Source of the DNA: Opisthocomus hoazin | Taxonomy: Eukaryota > Chordata > Aves > Opisthocomiformes > Opisthocomidae | Assembly: GCF_030867145.1 (NCBI RefSeq) | Contig: NC_134431.1 | Location: 9,935,089-9,999,088 of the forward strand | Direction: 5' to 3' | DNA: 64,000 nt | Part shown: piece after piece, positions 26,206 through 39,443 of the stretch | How positions within the stretch are numbered: the stretch's first letter is position 1 | Layout of the letters: each line of letters starts with the position of its first letter | Program-made: the position numbers and the translations under genes | Notes under the pieces: generated by a model | The model's database searches: none | Told to the model about the DNA's origin: nothing | Seen by the model: only the letters and a program-made list of their open reading frames with translations

Positions 26206-29200
26206 GAATCGCACCCAAATCTCCGCACCCCCTCCCCACATAGTGCTGAGGGGTGGGCGCACAAACACTGCCATACACCCAAGTACCTACAGGGATACAC
26301 GCACCAGAATGTACACAAGCACGCAGAAGTAAGCTATCGCAGACTTCCATACCAACAGAGAATATATACGACAAACGTGTTTCACTGTCAAGAATCAAAA
26401 ATACGAGTTTTTTTAAGTTGGTTGTAACTGCTTGTGCAAAGTAAGTGCAAGGCTGAAGGGCGGGGATGCACGGGGCAAGCTACGCACAAAAATAGATCGG
26501 GTCCTGCAATTCAGTGCTGCTCCCACTGACTTCCAAAAAGCTAACTTGGTTCATACCCGTGGAGATTCTCCCAAACCTCTTCATTACACCATGAGAAAGC
26601 TGCCAGGCTTCTGTCAAACTACAAATACATATTTATTAATTTTGAATTAAGAAAAAAAGTTTCAAAAGGAAATTTTTAAAATGTTAAAAACATGAATTTT
26701 TAAGTGGCATAAGGATAGAGACATTTATTGAATCTATTACCTTAAACACTAACACAAAAAATGTAAGAAACAATCACCTGCCTCAGGCTAAACCAAAATA
26801 CCTCTTTGGGCTTTTTACCTTAACAGTGACTTTTCCATCTTGACTGATCTTCTACTTGTTAAGTTTTCTCTTCAGGAGAAAATTATGGCAGTCCAACATA
26901 CACAGTTGTCATCTTAAAGTCTGACTTAGGCTTCACGGATATCATATTACATGAAATGAAAAAACAGCTCTTCGGTCAAGATACAGCAGCAGAAGGCTGC
27001 AGGTCTGCAGTATAAATAAAATATCTGAGATGTTTTCAGTCCTAGGTGTTGAAATTGCCTTTATCAAGTAACAATAATATATTACTTCACCACGTCTCCT
27101 TATGATGTAGCCTTGGTCAAGGTGCACAACGTGCACCTTCACAGACACTCGTGATACGCTGTAATACCACTTTCTGCAGTCTCATCAACGAGAAACGTTT
27201 CCTTCACTCTGAGTCAGTCTAAAACATGATTGCTCAAAATGGGAAGAAAAACGGGAAAGCTCTTGTCTCCCTAAACGTAGGGGGTCTGAGGGAAAAGCAC
27301 TGAGGGGAAGGAAATAGCAAGGGATAATTCTGGACTTTATGCAGATCTCAACTGTACTGAGGAGCACTATGGGAGGTGGAAAAGCACCACAGTGCAGGCC
27401 GGAGACAAGGACAGGAAAGCAAAGTCTTCAGAAGGTCAGGTTAGACTCTGAATTCACTGTGTTTCTTTCAAGTTGTTTATGTTTAACCTTTTGTTTTCTT
27501 CTGAAAGTCACTAGAGCATTTTAATTTATTTAGTCAGTGTGTCTCCAGTTGATGTCTTTTTAAAAATCATCTAATGTTTTCTTCTGTTTGGGACAAGTGG
27601 CCAGACTCTCTTCTAAAGGATTCTAAGAGTTTAAATAACAATACACTCTGTGAGGAAAAATCAGCATCCCCAAGGCTACGCCCCCACCCTGTGGCTGAAT
27701 AAGAAAGTTGTTATTTTTAAAGTTGCTAATTTGTTAACTCTGTCTCATTCGTTTGCCTCAAAAGTCTCACAATATTCTGATTTCCGTAGCAAATGTTGAG
27801 ACAGGAGACCATCATAGAATCAGTAGGATGCTATCTGAGCCGTGCCTGGACTGCTGTGGTGTGTGCCTTTTTGTTGATATTGTGTGTGAGGTACATTGCT
27901 TCAAAATACTTCTCTAGCTTTATTGTCAGCATTAGAAGCATTACTATGCAAGGTTTTTTAAAATGGTGTTACTTGTGACTGGAAAGATTGAAATATTTAA
28001 AAAAATTATATTAAAATTAAAGGAAGATTTTTGACTCTGCTTAGAAAGCTTTTATTTTAGCTGTAGGAAACTCCATATTAGTAAAGTCTAAATTATCTCA
28101 GACAAACACATGATCCTTACTTTAGAATGGATATTTTATTAGTAGCTAGCATGGCTTTTAATTTTAAAGAATCTGTAATTAGCCACCAAGCTCTTTTATT
28201 TTTAAAGGGATATTGTGTGTTAACTGAATGAAGCTTCAATTAAATATATGTTTCTTCTAGCTTCTTTTCTTTTTGCTTGTTTCTTTTTTTTTAATATTTT
28301 TAAAAAGGAAGTAGTTTACAACTACTGTTCAGTTTTGAAGATAATTTTTACTGCCAATATTTTTTTCAAGTGAGCACTTCAAAAGCAAAAAAAACCTACT
28401 GCTACTTTGTAAAACAGTCAGGGAGTCAATTATCAGGAGACTAACATATCAATTACCATGAAATTCACTGTCTTTCATGAAGATGTAATTTATTTACATG
28501 TGCTTGTAAGTTGTTTGGAGCTGGCACATTGTCTACCACAGCAGCACCAAGATGGTAAAGTGTCTACAAGGTAAGGTCTTGGTATCACAATCCCAGAGAA
28601 AATAATCATCAATTACGTGTTTGCATATTGGCTCTATTCACTCTTGTAGGAGATAACTTCGGTCACTATCAGCCTTCTGAAGGCTCTAGGAAAGCTCCAA
28701 GAAAGTTGTGTGGGATGTGATTGGGACCCTATTTGCTGTAGAATAAGATTTAGAAATCGAGTGATTGTAAAATTTGTTAGTTTAAACTGATAGACCCTTT
28801 AGCCTCAGCAAGGAAGATCTAACAAACTACCCACCCGTCTCTTCCCCCTGTTTTTTCAGTCTCCTTTAACCACCGTTATTCCTCTCTGAAAGGAACATCC
28901 ATTCATGAGACTTCCCAAAAGCATACAGTTTTAAAGTTTACTGAAGTTAACAGGTGTTCTTTCTGCTAACTTGAGGAAATTTTTAATCAAATTCCTATTT
29001 CTGGCTTATTAAAAAATTGCCACTCGTGCTTAGTTTCAAAGTGGCTTGATGACAAAGGCAGATGTTCGAGTGCACTACACATTCTGCATGACCTTTTGTC
29101 TGCGCACACATTGTACATATGATTTATATGAGCCAATCCCACACATTTATTTATTTTTTGTGGTGCTACATAAACTCTAGCGTCACATGCTTTAATTTAT

Positions 29201-30084
29201 GAAAATGTTTATACAGCTTTTCAGTGGAATTTAGTACACTGCAATTTCACAGTTTAGTGAACCTCTCTGTGGTGAAAAGCTTGTGGAAATAAAGCATTTT
29301 GGGTACAGTGTGCATTGAAGAGACAAGGTATCTGAACATTACTTGCCTGTATTGATCTCCACTAGGTCTTTGTGTGCATGTTCTTATTGTCGTGTTAAAA
29401 GAGCTGCTGAATTACAGGATTCTGTATGTTTGTGTACGAGGTGGTTTGTCTGGATCTCTTGGTGCATATGGGTCTTGAACAGTCCATGTATGGCAAGCTA
29501 GCTTTAAGAGAAGCTTGAAGCTGGGAGTGAGCTTTGTGTGGAGCTGCATATGAGCTAGTAATTGCTGCAGAAAGGCAGGCATCGCAGAGCTATTGCTCGC
29601 ATGATCACAGTTACACTGTTTCCAGATCTGATACCTGAAGTCCATGGGGCACCCTAAATTTACCATCTCGATCCAGCATTTACTAATCCCCAGCCCGTGT
29701 CACTGAGCAGTATAGAAATGCCCAAGGACTCACAGGAAATCAATAGGTGAGTTGAAATGTGGTTTCCCAAAACAATTTTGGCACTCAAGCCCTGTGTACC
29801 ACATACCTGGCTCAAGATAGTTTAAGGATTTCCTGAGCTAGAGGCTGTGTCTGGACCATTGTTTTTAATGGTCACCAAAGTGCCTATTTCCTATTGAATG
29901 CTCCTAAAGCCTTTTGCACATGTTTAAAATTTTGGCTTTTCCAGGATACTTTAGCAATTAGTCCCACATCTAAGGATGTACTGTATGAAAAAAAAATTTC
30001 CTTTTGCTTCAGACCTGATAATGTACTTGGTTGCATCTTAACGTTAGTACTGCGAGAAATAGAGCTTAGTCACTGTCTATGCTT

Positions 30085-30475
30085 TGCTTACCATTCAAGA
30101 TTTTGCAGACCTTTAGTATATTTCCCCTCAGTGGTCTCCACATCAAGTTAAAATGCCTTAATCTGTTAGACACTTCTCATACTGAAGCCATTTTACGTGG
30201 CTGACCATCTTTGTTGCCCTTCTCTGTACCTACAACAGTTCTACTATATCATGTTAGAGACAGTAGTAATGGATTTCTGCAATACATTAAAGATGTATGT
30301 GTGTCAGGGATATGTCCAGCGGTACCATGATGTTCAGTGTGCTGTTTCCATATAGGTTCTAAAATGCTGCTTGCTTTTATGGCTGCTCCTGAGCAGAGGA
30401 TAAACCCTGACTCCAGAAACTGTTTATTGAATGTCAGCAGCTAATTTAAAACCCATCATTGTATCTGTAGATATG
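30085..30475 (-). mobile_element. Ancient CR1/L3-type LINE 3' fragment
   Basis: In antisense order the text gives 'tttcccctcagtggtctcc', 'gttagacacttctcatac', 'ttgttgcccttctctgtac', and 'agctaatttaaaacccatc' followed by 'attgtatctgtagatatg'. These follow the antisense order of old CR1/L3 LINE 3' regions (gtctcccctcagt, cttgtcgcccttctctgaac, agctaattcagagcccatcattgtat). The sense strand is therefore minus. Divergence is high and the 3' terminal repeat is absent or unrecognisable. Confidence 0.62.
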
Positions 30476-31019
30476 AAGAGTAATTCTAGAAATTTCAGTC
30501 AAAATAATGTAGTTAATAGAGATTTCCGTCACTGTAATTGAAATCAGATTCTGGCCTGTGTGTAGTGGACATGAATCACCTTTCACCTACCCCTATATAA
30601 TTCATTGCAGCTTACTGATTTCACTAAAACCACTGCTGATTTATTCTAGCTAAGAATTAGTCCCTTTGATTTCTACAAATGATTTATCTTCAAGCAAGAT
30701 ATATAGAGGTAGTTTGCAGTGAGCTCTGCAGAAATAATTTCTCAGTTTCTCATTCTCCAGGAACCTAAACTTCCACTGGAGTATTAGCATTTCCTTTTTT
30801 AACATCAGCATAAAAATAATTTTAGAATAAAAATGCTCAGGTAGCTTGACTGCAGAGTGACTTAGAACAGATATAGAGAGGCTTAGAGTGAGCATGGAGA
30901 ACAAAGAAACAATTGCTAGGCAAGGTTGGGTGGAACTATTTTTGATTAGAGGATAATATTGTACACACATTCAGTTAAACTCTGAAAGCACTTAATTAGA
31001 CTCATGGTGTGTGGCAGAA

Positions 31020-31165
31020 GGAGGTAAGTATTACTATGTCCATTTGAAAATGGGGAAACGGAGATACAGATAGCTGAAGTGGCAGCCCAAGAACACGGCA
31101 TCAATACGTGCAAAACTGGAATTCAGGAATTCATGGTTTCTGGCTCTGACTTACAGAGCCCACTC
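31020..31165 (-). mobile_element. MIR-like (CORE-SINE) relic, antisense
   Basis: The plus strand reads 'taagtattactatgtccat', then 'tgaaaatggggaaacggag', 'atacagatagctgaagtgg', 'aactggaattcaggaattc' and 'tggctctgacttacagagc'. This is the reverse complement of the MIR core: 'atccccattttacagatgag', 'gaaactgaggcacagag', 'gggattcgaaccc', 'ctggctccagagcc'. The order and spacing match over about 145 bp with decay as expected. Confidence 0.72.
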
Positions 31166-34100
31166 CAAGGGGCCTCCATGATGTCACACAAGTTTCCAGT
31201 CAACTGAGATTTTAACCATGGTGTTGTTCAGGCCATCTGGGAGTGTGATGAGACAACAGTGCCTGAAGCTTGTGCTTCTCCTTGGTGTCCCCAGAAAACT
31301 GAAAGTTAACACAACTTCATGACAAAATGATTCAGGATTTGAGGAGAAAGAGGGTGGTACTATAAACTGTATCATGGGACCTGCACACAACATTTTGTAA
31401 AATGTTATATCACAGTTTCACTTAGGAGAGGGACAGCACAATGATAATGGACAGTTGTTTCCATCATAAGGTCAGGTGAGATGGAAAAAACTTTTCAAAC
31501 ATATTCCTGGTGTTGAATTCACTAATTAATTGGAGATGCAGCCTATATCCTTGTCACAGACTGCAATGAGCTTTGTGTCAAATCTTAAATGCATACAATT
31601 GAAGAAGCAGCATGTCTTATTTCATACATTCTATAATCAAGTTAAGACATCCAATTTTTGAAGACACTCTGGGAGGAGGTTGTATTTATTATTCACTTCT
31701 CTGATACCTCTTTTCTTTCCACTGCCTGATTCACCTCTTTTATCACATTTCCCCTCTTTTTCTCTTCCTCAATCATACCCACCTACTTAAAACTAGTCAC
31801 GTACTAAAAAGTGTATAATTGGATTTTCATGATGCTCTTTCCTGACATAGTTTTTGATTATGTAATTAAGGGTTCTCATTGGGCTCTTGAATTGAGAGAA
31901 GATCTTTGGTTTAATTAATTAAAAGGTCTTGCTCAATTCAAGGTAATTTTAAGCAGTTTCATTTCTAAATAATGTGCAGAAAGCATTTCTGTTATTCCTG
32001 ACATATAATGTTATGTGATGTGCTCTTTACCCTCTAAAGTCAACAACAGAGAAACATTGTCTTGACAGCACACTTAGGTACTTTTATCTAAAGTACAAGA
32101 ACTAGGGGTGGGGAAAAGAAGGTGCGTCAAACTTCAGTATGCTTGTTTTGGGGTTTTTTTGCAAATATATTTTTTTATTTTGCAAATTGGAAGTTTGTCA
32201 GATTTTGATGAAATAGTCAACTAAACTCAGGTTGTTCCAAGTGATTTTTTTCCCCATGTGAGACCATTTACAAATTTGCAGTTCCTTACATTTTTTGCTG
32301 ACAAATTAACATTCTTACGAAATTTGTTGGTTTGGGGGAGTGCTAAGAGAGGCTGCTGGAAGTTTTGCAGATTGTATTGTATTTGTCCTGAGCTAACACA
32401 GCCAAGCAAAAGTAACTTTTTGAAATTTTTTTCTCTATAGAAAAAATAACACAAATGATGCTGCTTGTTTCTGCTTATAAATTACTTCTTCCTAACTGCA
32501 TGGATAGTATTTGCAACCATCAGTACATATTACAGGAAAAGCCACCTACCTTTGTTTCAACACAACCAATGCGTATTAAAAAAGTAATGAAGAGGTGGAG
32601 ACTAGAATTAGAAACCTACTTCTAAACTCATGTGGTTTTCATAACTGGAGCCAGAAAAAGAGTCTCCCTCATGCAACAGAGATTTGAAGATCAGAGAAAA
32701 AATATTTTATGAAATACATGCTATACAGCAGGCATCCATCCATCTGCTCTTCTCCAGTTCTATTCTCTTCTTTCTCTGACACGCCTCAGTGTGTTTAAAG
32801 ATGTAGATCTTGATTTTGGGGGCTAGGGATTGGTAATAGCTCAGAAATCTGTTGTCTGCTGGCTTTCAACTGCAACATGTGCTTAAGAGGTTTGATGGGT
32901 CATTAACACGCTTAAGTTCAGATCATGCTTAAATGATTGACTTGGTTGGGGCCTACTCCCTGTGCTGGTGTAAGGGAAAGGAGCAAGACATCATATAACG
33001 TGATGCTGCATCAGCTGCTTCTTTGACAGTGCTCCAAATGTATTTGAACAGAAATGTAATTTCTGTTTTTTATTGTCTGCACCTGCAATTTTTGTCAGAT
33101 AGAAAATATCTTAATTTTTTTTAAATGCTGAGGGACATGACTAACTTAATATGCATTTGTGAGATGATACGTGAACTCTTCTCCACTAAATACTGAGAGT
33201 AAGGGAGGTTTGCATTTGATGAACTAAAGATCTTTTACTAAGGATGGGCTGTACCAGTTAGATATCCCATTAGCACAAAATACGTGGCATTGCCATAATA
33301 CATAACTTTGCCATTTACAGTCTTCCTGGGCATCTTGTATGCAGGGTAGAACTCTCTCCATGATTATTGTAGGGCACATATTTTATATCCATAGGGCTGA
33401 ATTCATGTAACTGGGAAAAATTTAGGCCTGTACGTAGCTTAGACTGTGGTTTTATGGTTGGACTTGAGTTAATCTACGTGTGAGCTATCCTTTTTCCCCT
33501 TTCTACATTGATGCATGTTTTCACCACCTCCTTTGTGACACTGTGTCAGGAACTGATCAGCTGATCCAGCTGAAAATTAACCGTAAGGCAAACAAACAAA
33601 AGGTCCTTTTTCAGTCAGATTTGCTCCCTGACTGGCTCAGCGTGCAACCCCCTAGAGCTATGCTGGCGTGAGAGGAGGCGTAAGATCTTGTGGTAAGGGC
33701 AGGGCTGGGAGAAGGATACGACTGCCTCCTTTGGCAGTAACTCACATGCAGGTCAGTTTAAAGCCATTTGTGAAACTATAGCCTTACACTGCTGCATGCA
33801 TCAATGCTGGGTGCAGTCCATGGAATTATAGCCACTTACATAAGGTCAGTGCATGGGCTTGGAGCTCACAGTGTAGAAGCAGAAAGACATTCTGGGAAAT
33901 CATCACCCAGCTTTAACAGAATACTAATTGACTACAGCAGTCCCGCTAGAGAATGGGAATCAGACTTTTTTTGCCTTATGGATATTTTCAAAGGGCGCTT
34001 TCTTTCTTCTCTTGCTGATTTTGTGCAGAAACATTAAAAGTAGGGGTAACAATAAAAATGCCATTAAACTGTCAGTATCACTCATGAAATCACAGAACAC

Positions 34101-34460
34101 TTTCATTTGAATTACAGTGTAAATGCTGTACGAGTCATAACAGGAAGCTAGTGACAGTAGATTAGAGTTAGGAGGAGAGCTAAATGCTTTGCCACAGAAG
34201 ATGGAACTTGGTGTAAACACTAATGGCCCAGAACACAGCATGCAGAAGGTATTAGACTGAAGATGGAAGGAAATGGGGCAGATCTGTTTTTCTTGCAACT
34301 TTTCTTAACAACCAAATTTCACTAACAATAGCAAATGTGTCAGTTATAGCCTCTTTGCTTTCGGAAGCTCGGTACTTCTGAAAAATCCTCATTTTGGCCA
34401 AAACTTTCTAGGCTACGTCCAGAGGTAAAAAATGCGAAGTTTTGTTCGAAATACTTGACT

Positions 34461-35035
34461 AGAATCATGGAATCATAGAATAGTTTGGGTTGGAAGGGAC
34501 CTTTAAAGGTCATCTCGTCCAACCCCTCTGCAATGAGCAGGGACATTTACCACTCAATTAGGTTGCTCAGAGCCCTGTCCAACCTGACCTTGAATGTTTC
34601 CAGGGATGGGGCATCTCCCACCTCTCTGGGCAACCTATGCCAGGGTTTCACCACCCTCAGTGTAAAAAATTTCATCCTTACATCCAGTCTAAATCTACCC
34701 TCTTTTAGTTTAAAGCCATTACCCCTTGTCCTATTGCAACAGGCCCTACTGAAAAGTTCGTCCGTATCTTTTTTATAAGCCCCCTTTAAGTACTAAAAGG
34801 CTGCAATAAGGTCTCCCCGGAGCCTTCCCTTCTCCAGGCTGAACAGTCCCAACTCTCTCAGCCTTTCCTCGTAGGAGAAGTGCTCCAGCCCTCGGACCAT
34901 TGCTGTGGCCTGCTCTGGCCCCACTCCAACAGGTCCATGTCTTTGCTGTGCTGAGGGCTCCAGAGCTGGATACAGGGCTCCCACTGGGGTCTCATCAGAG
35001 AGGAGCAGATTAGAGGGGCAAGTGCAACCAGAGCA
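34461..35035 (-). mobile_element. CR1 LINE, 5'-truncated 3' end
   Basis: The plus-strand text begins with gaatcatggaatcatagaat and continues 'gtttgggttggaagggacc', 'tttaaaggtcatctcgtcc' and 'aacccctctgcaatgagcag'. It then runs through 'ccttccctt ctccaggctgaacag' and 'ccagagctggatacagggctc' to 'gagaggagcagattagaggg'. This is the reverse complement of an avian CR1 3' region, so the element runs on the minus strand with its ATTCTATGATTC-type tail at 34461. It is about 575 bp, truncated at its 5' end as most CR1 copies are, and the least diverged CR1 copy in the window. No intact reverse transcriptase frame is present. Confidence 0.95.
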
Positions 35036-35115
35036 GAAATGAAAAAATACTCCTTCCATTTAAAACTGAAGAAAAATATCACCATGTAGACTCAATGCTA
35101 TGCTGGAATTGATTT

Positions 35116-35132
35116 GGGGGGGGGGGGGGGGG
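35116..35132. repeat. G17 homopolymer
   Basis: Seventeen consecutive G residues flanked by gattt and agtta, about 80 bp beyond the truncated 5' end of the CR1 copy. Such tracts are hard to sequence and can form G-quadruplexes; the true length may differ. Confidence 0.9.
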
Positions 35133-38100
35133 AGTTAATTTGAACTGAACATAGCTAACAATGCTTTGTTTAAACAAAAAGCACTTTGCAAAGTCTACAG
35201 TGTTTGTCTTCAACATGCTTGACATTTGGATTTATAGCTCATAGGTGCACCTTGGTGTTAAATGACTATGAAGAATAAAATGCTAAGCAGGATTTTCTTT
35301 CCCTTTCTGAGAATGTTGACTTGAACTAGATTATGCAGCTGATTTCACACCTTTACACCCATTGCTGATCTTCATGATGATTTATTACATAAATAGTCAC
35401 AAGCCCTGAAACGGACCTCCACAATTCAGACTTCTCTGGAAGTCCTTGCAGACTTCAGACAGCAGCCCTGAGCTCTGCCAGGTGGTGGGGCAGCAGGAAA
35501 AATGCCTTTTGCATTTGCTTTCTCCTAAGCATAGGGAGAGGAAACACCTCTTTAAAGTGTGCAGACAAAGCCTTCTCTTTGAACAGCTGATGCTTTGGGC
35601 ATGTCTTGCACTAGACCTGTATTTTCATTGTTCAAGTGCCAAAATCCCTGCAGACCCCCATCTTTCCTGTGCTCCTCTAGAGGGGTAGAAGTCAGTGTTT
35701 TGTATGTGAAGTTTGGGCTTTGGCTGGATTTCTGTTTGGTATGCACCAAGTCACATCAACGAACAAAGCTTGTGCAAGGTAATCATACAAATACACCACC
35801 TGGAGTCACTGACAATACCCATGTGCATAAGGGGCGTGTTCACTAAATCTGAGTCTCCACATTTCATTTGAATGACCTCTGATATGGAAATTATTTTTCC
35901 ACTCTACTGGCTGAAAAAATTACAGAATGATTTCAGTTTCAAATTGAGCACACTTCCTAGTAACACCAGACCAGGACAGTTAGCAGCTTCTTTCTTCTAT
36001 GTCGGTACAACATATTGCAACTAAATTTTTTTATAGGAAGTTTTCTTAAAATGTTAGATGAGATTTAAGTAATGAAGTACAGAGGTATAGGGGGAAAACA
36101 GAGCACTAAGATACTGGATTTAAAAAGAAGGCCAAAAGAGCCAACATAACAATGAGCAGAGACATTCAAGAAGGTTGTGGAAAAGTTTCCAGTGGCAACA
36201 GCATAGAAAAATCATTTTACACTTTATAAACTGAACCAGTCTGGAGGGAGAGAGAAAGGTTCAGTACCATACCCCCCATTTCTCCACGCACACACACAGT
36301 TTTGTCAATATTTTTCTTTTCTTTTGTTTCAGTACTATTTAGTCTTACAAACTATTTGGGAAACACTGAAAGGATAAAGAAAATGAAGCTTAAATAAAAT
36401 AAGGGTGACTGGAGAGCTCACTAGACCTGGTGGGTTACACACATTAATTCTGGTTCAGTAGGCAGAAGATACAAGAAGCAAAACCAGAACAAAGCTCCTT
36501 TTGTCTAAATGAAGATTCCTCTAAAGACTACCTAACAGCAAATTGAGAATAAATGAATACAGTAATGAGCAGGGAGAGGAAGCCTTTCCTGCTGAGAGGA
36601 AACAAGTCTTCTTAAACCTGAATCAAGGAGCCGAGGAACTGTCTTGAACTGGCTTTGTGAAAAACATACAGAGTTCTGCACACGCATGAATAAAATCCAT
36701 ACTGTGTGGTAAAAGCCAGGGACATTTCTTAATGACTGTCTGAGTTTCTTACAAGAAATGATGAGATACAAAGATCAGATTAAAGGTCAGAGAGAAGGTC
36801 GTTTATCAGTTTAATCCCTGGTACTACTAATAGCTCTCCTGTGACTGAAGTTATCCCACTAGGCCTGATGCACAGACATGTGTCAGAGGTGGAGAGCAGT
36901 TGCTAAAATGCTGTAAATCTGCAAACATTGTTCAACTGCTTTTGGTTTAAGAAATTCTGACAGGTTTATGTTATATTGTAAACCAGGATCTTTAGTAGCT
37001 TAGTATTCTGTTGTTTACTTCATTTTTACTGAATACAAAGTTTCTGTCAACAGTCTCAATAGTTACACTATTACCAATGTGAAAAGCAAAATATTACACA
37101 AACCGGGCTTTTCTGTGCACAAGACAGAATGTGTAACAAGTCAGTCCTGTGGCATTCAGATACATGCCAGTCTAACTAGCACTTGCTTGCGTTGCAAATA
37201 AAGTCTCATTATCACCTCTCACACAGGAAAAATTGCAAGCGGATGATTATACAGCCCTGGGTCTTCCACCTCTCAGGCACTTCAGGGTGTGGGAGCTACT
37301 CATTTTCATTTGTGTCTTTCCACTCAATTAGACTTCTCACTCTGCAGTCAAAAGCAGTGATTGGCAAAAATTTTTTCCCATCTGCTCTCTCACTCTGGCT
37401 GCTATATTTTAAAAATAAATACACTTCTTTTTTCTAAAGACAAATTATTTCTAATGTTTATATATATTTAGGTAATTATAGGCTTTTCTGGCTTAGACAC
37501 AGTTCTAAAGTCTATAAAAGAAAAATAGTATCAAATTTTCAAGCTTGAGTATGTGAAGCTTCTTAAAAAGACTGATTTTAGGGCTGCTACCCACCAGAAG
37601 CACAGACTGATATCTGTCAGTGGGAGCAGTGGGTGTTCAGCAAAACAGTTCAGTAAAATAGTTCATTAAGGTAATCATCTTTTGACGTGTGAACACTAAG
37701 ATTTAAAATCTGATCTTCAGATTCTGTTGCATTTGTGGTTGTCTAAACAATGTTATGTTCCTAAGAGATGCTATTATTGTTACATATTATTTATTATTAT
37801 GACAACATCTTTATCTGCTTCTGTATAGCACATCTGAAGATGCGGTTTACAGTACTAAGTCATGTGAGTCTTATATTCTATAGGTACCAGACCACCACTG
37901 ATTTCAGTAAGGAGCTCCTTCTGCCAGGACTACTGAAATGCAAAAAATATCAAAACTGCAGATTTTGAGTTTAACAAAAGTGTTAGTTTTTCAGATTTTT
38001 TTATAAGAAACTCCAAGTTCTCTTGTGAGAGAGACAGCAGAAAATCTGATCAGTCCTGTTGGCTTTATAGGGAAAGAAGGATTTAAATTTTTTTTTTTAC

Positions 38101-39405
38101 TTAGAATTGTATAAATCTCATATATTCCATATATGGATATTATCCTTTGTAGATTACTTGAAGAGAAAATATTAACATGAAAGGTAAAATATCAGCACTG
38201 TGCAGAAATCCTGATGTAAGTTTCAGTGGCCAGACTGTGGAGGTAGAATAGTATCATTGCATTAGTGGAGTGCTGTATGTGGACTAATTTCAGAAACAGC
38301 TGGTCTAATTTCTCTGGCACAGCATTACATAAATACAGCTATATTGCCTCTCTTATCAAATGATTTTTTTTGTTCATATCATGACATCACCTGGTGCTAT
38401 TTATATATATTGTCAGTGTTCTTTTCTCAAATTACAGAACTTCCTTGGGTAGGAATGCAAGTTCAGCATGAGGCTGCTGGCAGTAAGTTGGTCAGAAAGA
38501 TACAGAAGGTCTGATTTGAAGAACACAGTGGGAATGAGAGAGAGAGAATTGTATGTAAACCTCATAATGAAATGTCTTGCTAATACCACCCAAACACTCA
38601 TATAAATACCCACTTAATAATTTGTTTTAGTAATCCTTCACTTACCTCAATGTTATTGTTAGCAATGGGACAACTCTTTACCATCTGGATTTATTGATTT
38701 TAGCGTGCACAGTGTTGAACTGGAAAAAACGTAGAGAGCTGAGACAGTGAATCAAATGTGGAGTCCCCAGGGAAATCCACTAGTAAGTACATTACTGGAC
38801 AGCAGAGAAAACAGCTAGAAGCCAAGCAGAATAAATAGAATCATACCCTGTGGAAATGATTAAAAATGGGCAGCAGAAGGGAAAAGAAGATCTACAAGGA
38901 ATTTTGACTACTGCTGGACTGGGAACTGAGCTACTGTACAGACCAGTGCGCTTTTCCCAAGAATTTTCCTGTCCATTCTGCATCTTTTACAGGGTGGTGA
39001 GACTTCCTTCCTAATACAAAATATGTAGCAATATGCCAGTGGGGGAAGCGCTGTGAGGTTAGCCCTGTCAGTCAGTGAGAAGCACCTGGCCCCTGGGCAG
39101 AAATCCAGAGAAGCTCCTTGCCAAGGAAGTAGCTTACACAAACTGTGAACTCTGTCCACCTGTTAGGCATTGTATGCTCTTGATTTATGTCTTGCACTAC
39201 AGACATATTTGCTACAACTAGCTCTTTACATCAATTTAATAGTAATTCTTGTAATTGGCACTGAATTTACTTGCAAACACATACATGCATATACATGTAT
39301 TCTTTCCCTGTTTTATCTGACTTCTGTTCTATTTGAAAGGCTTTCTTTCCTTGTATGCCTCCAACCATGAATATACATCATGCAATTAAACTCTGTATGC
39401 AGCAC

Positions 39406-39443
39406 AATTGCAGTTCAGTTCAATTACTGAATTGCAGTTCAGT
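39406..39443. repeat. 14-bp direct repeat pair
   Basis: The 14-mer aattgcagttcagt occurs at 39406-39419 and again at 39430-39443, separated by 10 bp. A small local duplication without evident function. Confidence 0.8.

Larger units (their letters stand above)
26428..34460. other. Intergenic region, PREX1-proximal part
   Basis: AT-rich intergenic sequence upstream of PREX1. Contents I can name are the L3/CR1 relic near 30.1-30.5 kb and the MIR relic near 31.0-31.2 kb. Elsewhere I see no open frame of convincing length, no RNA gene and no CpG island. Conserved non-coding enhancers for PREX1 or ARFGEF2 may lie here but cannot be recognised from one genome. Confidence 0.75.
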
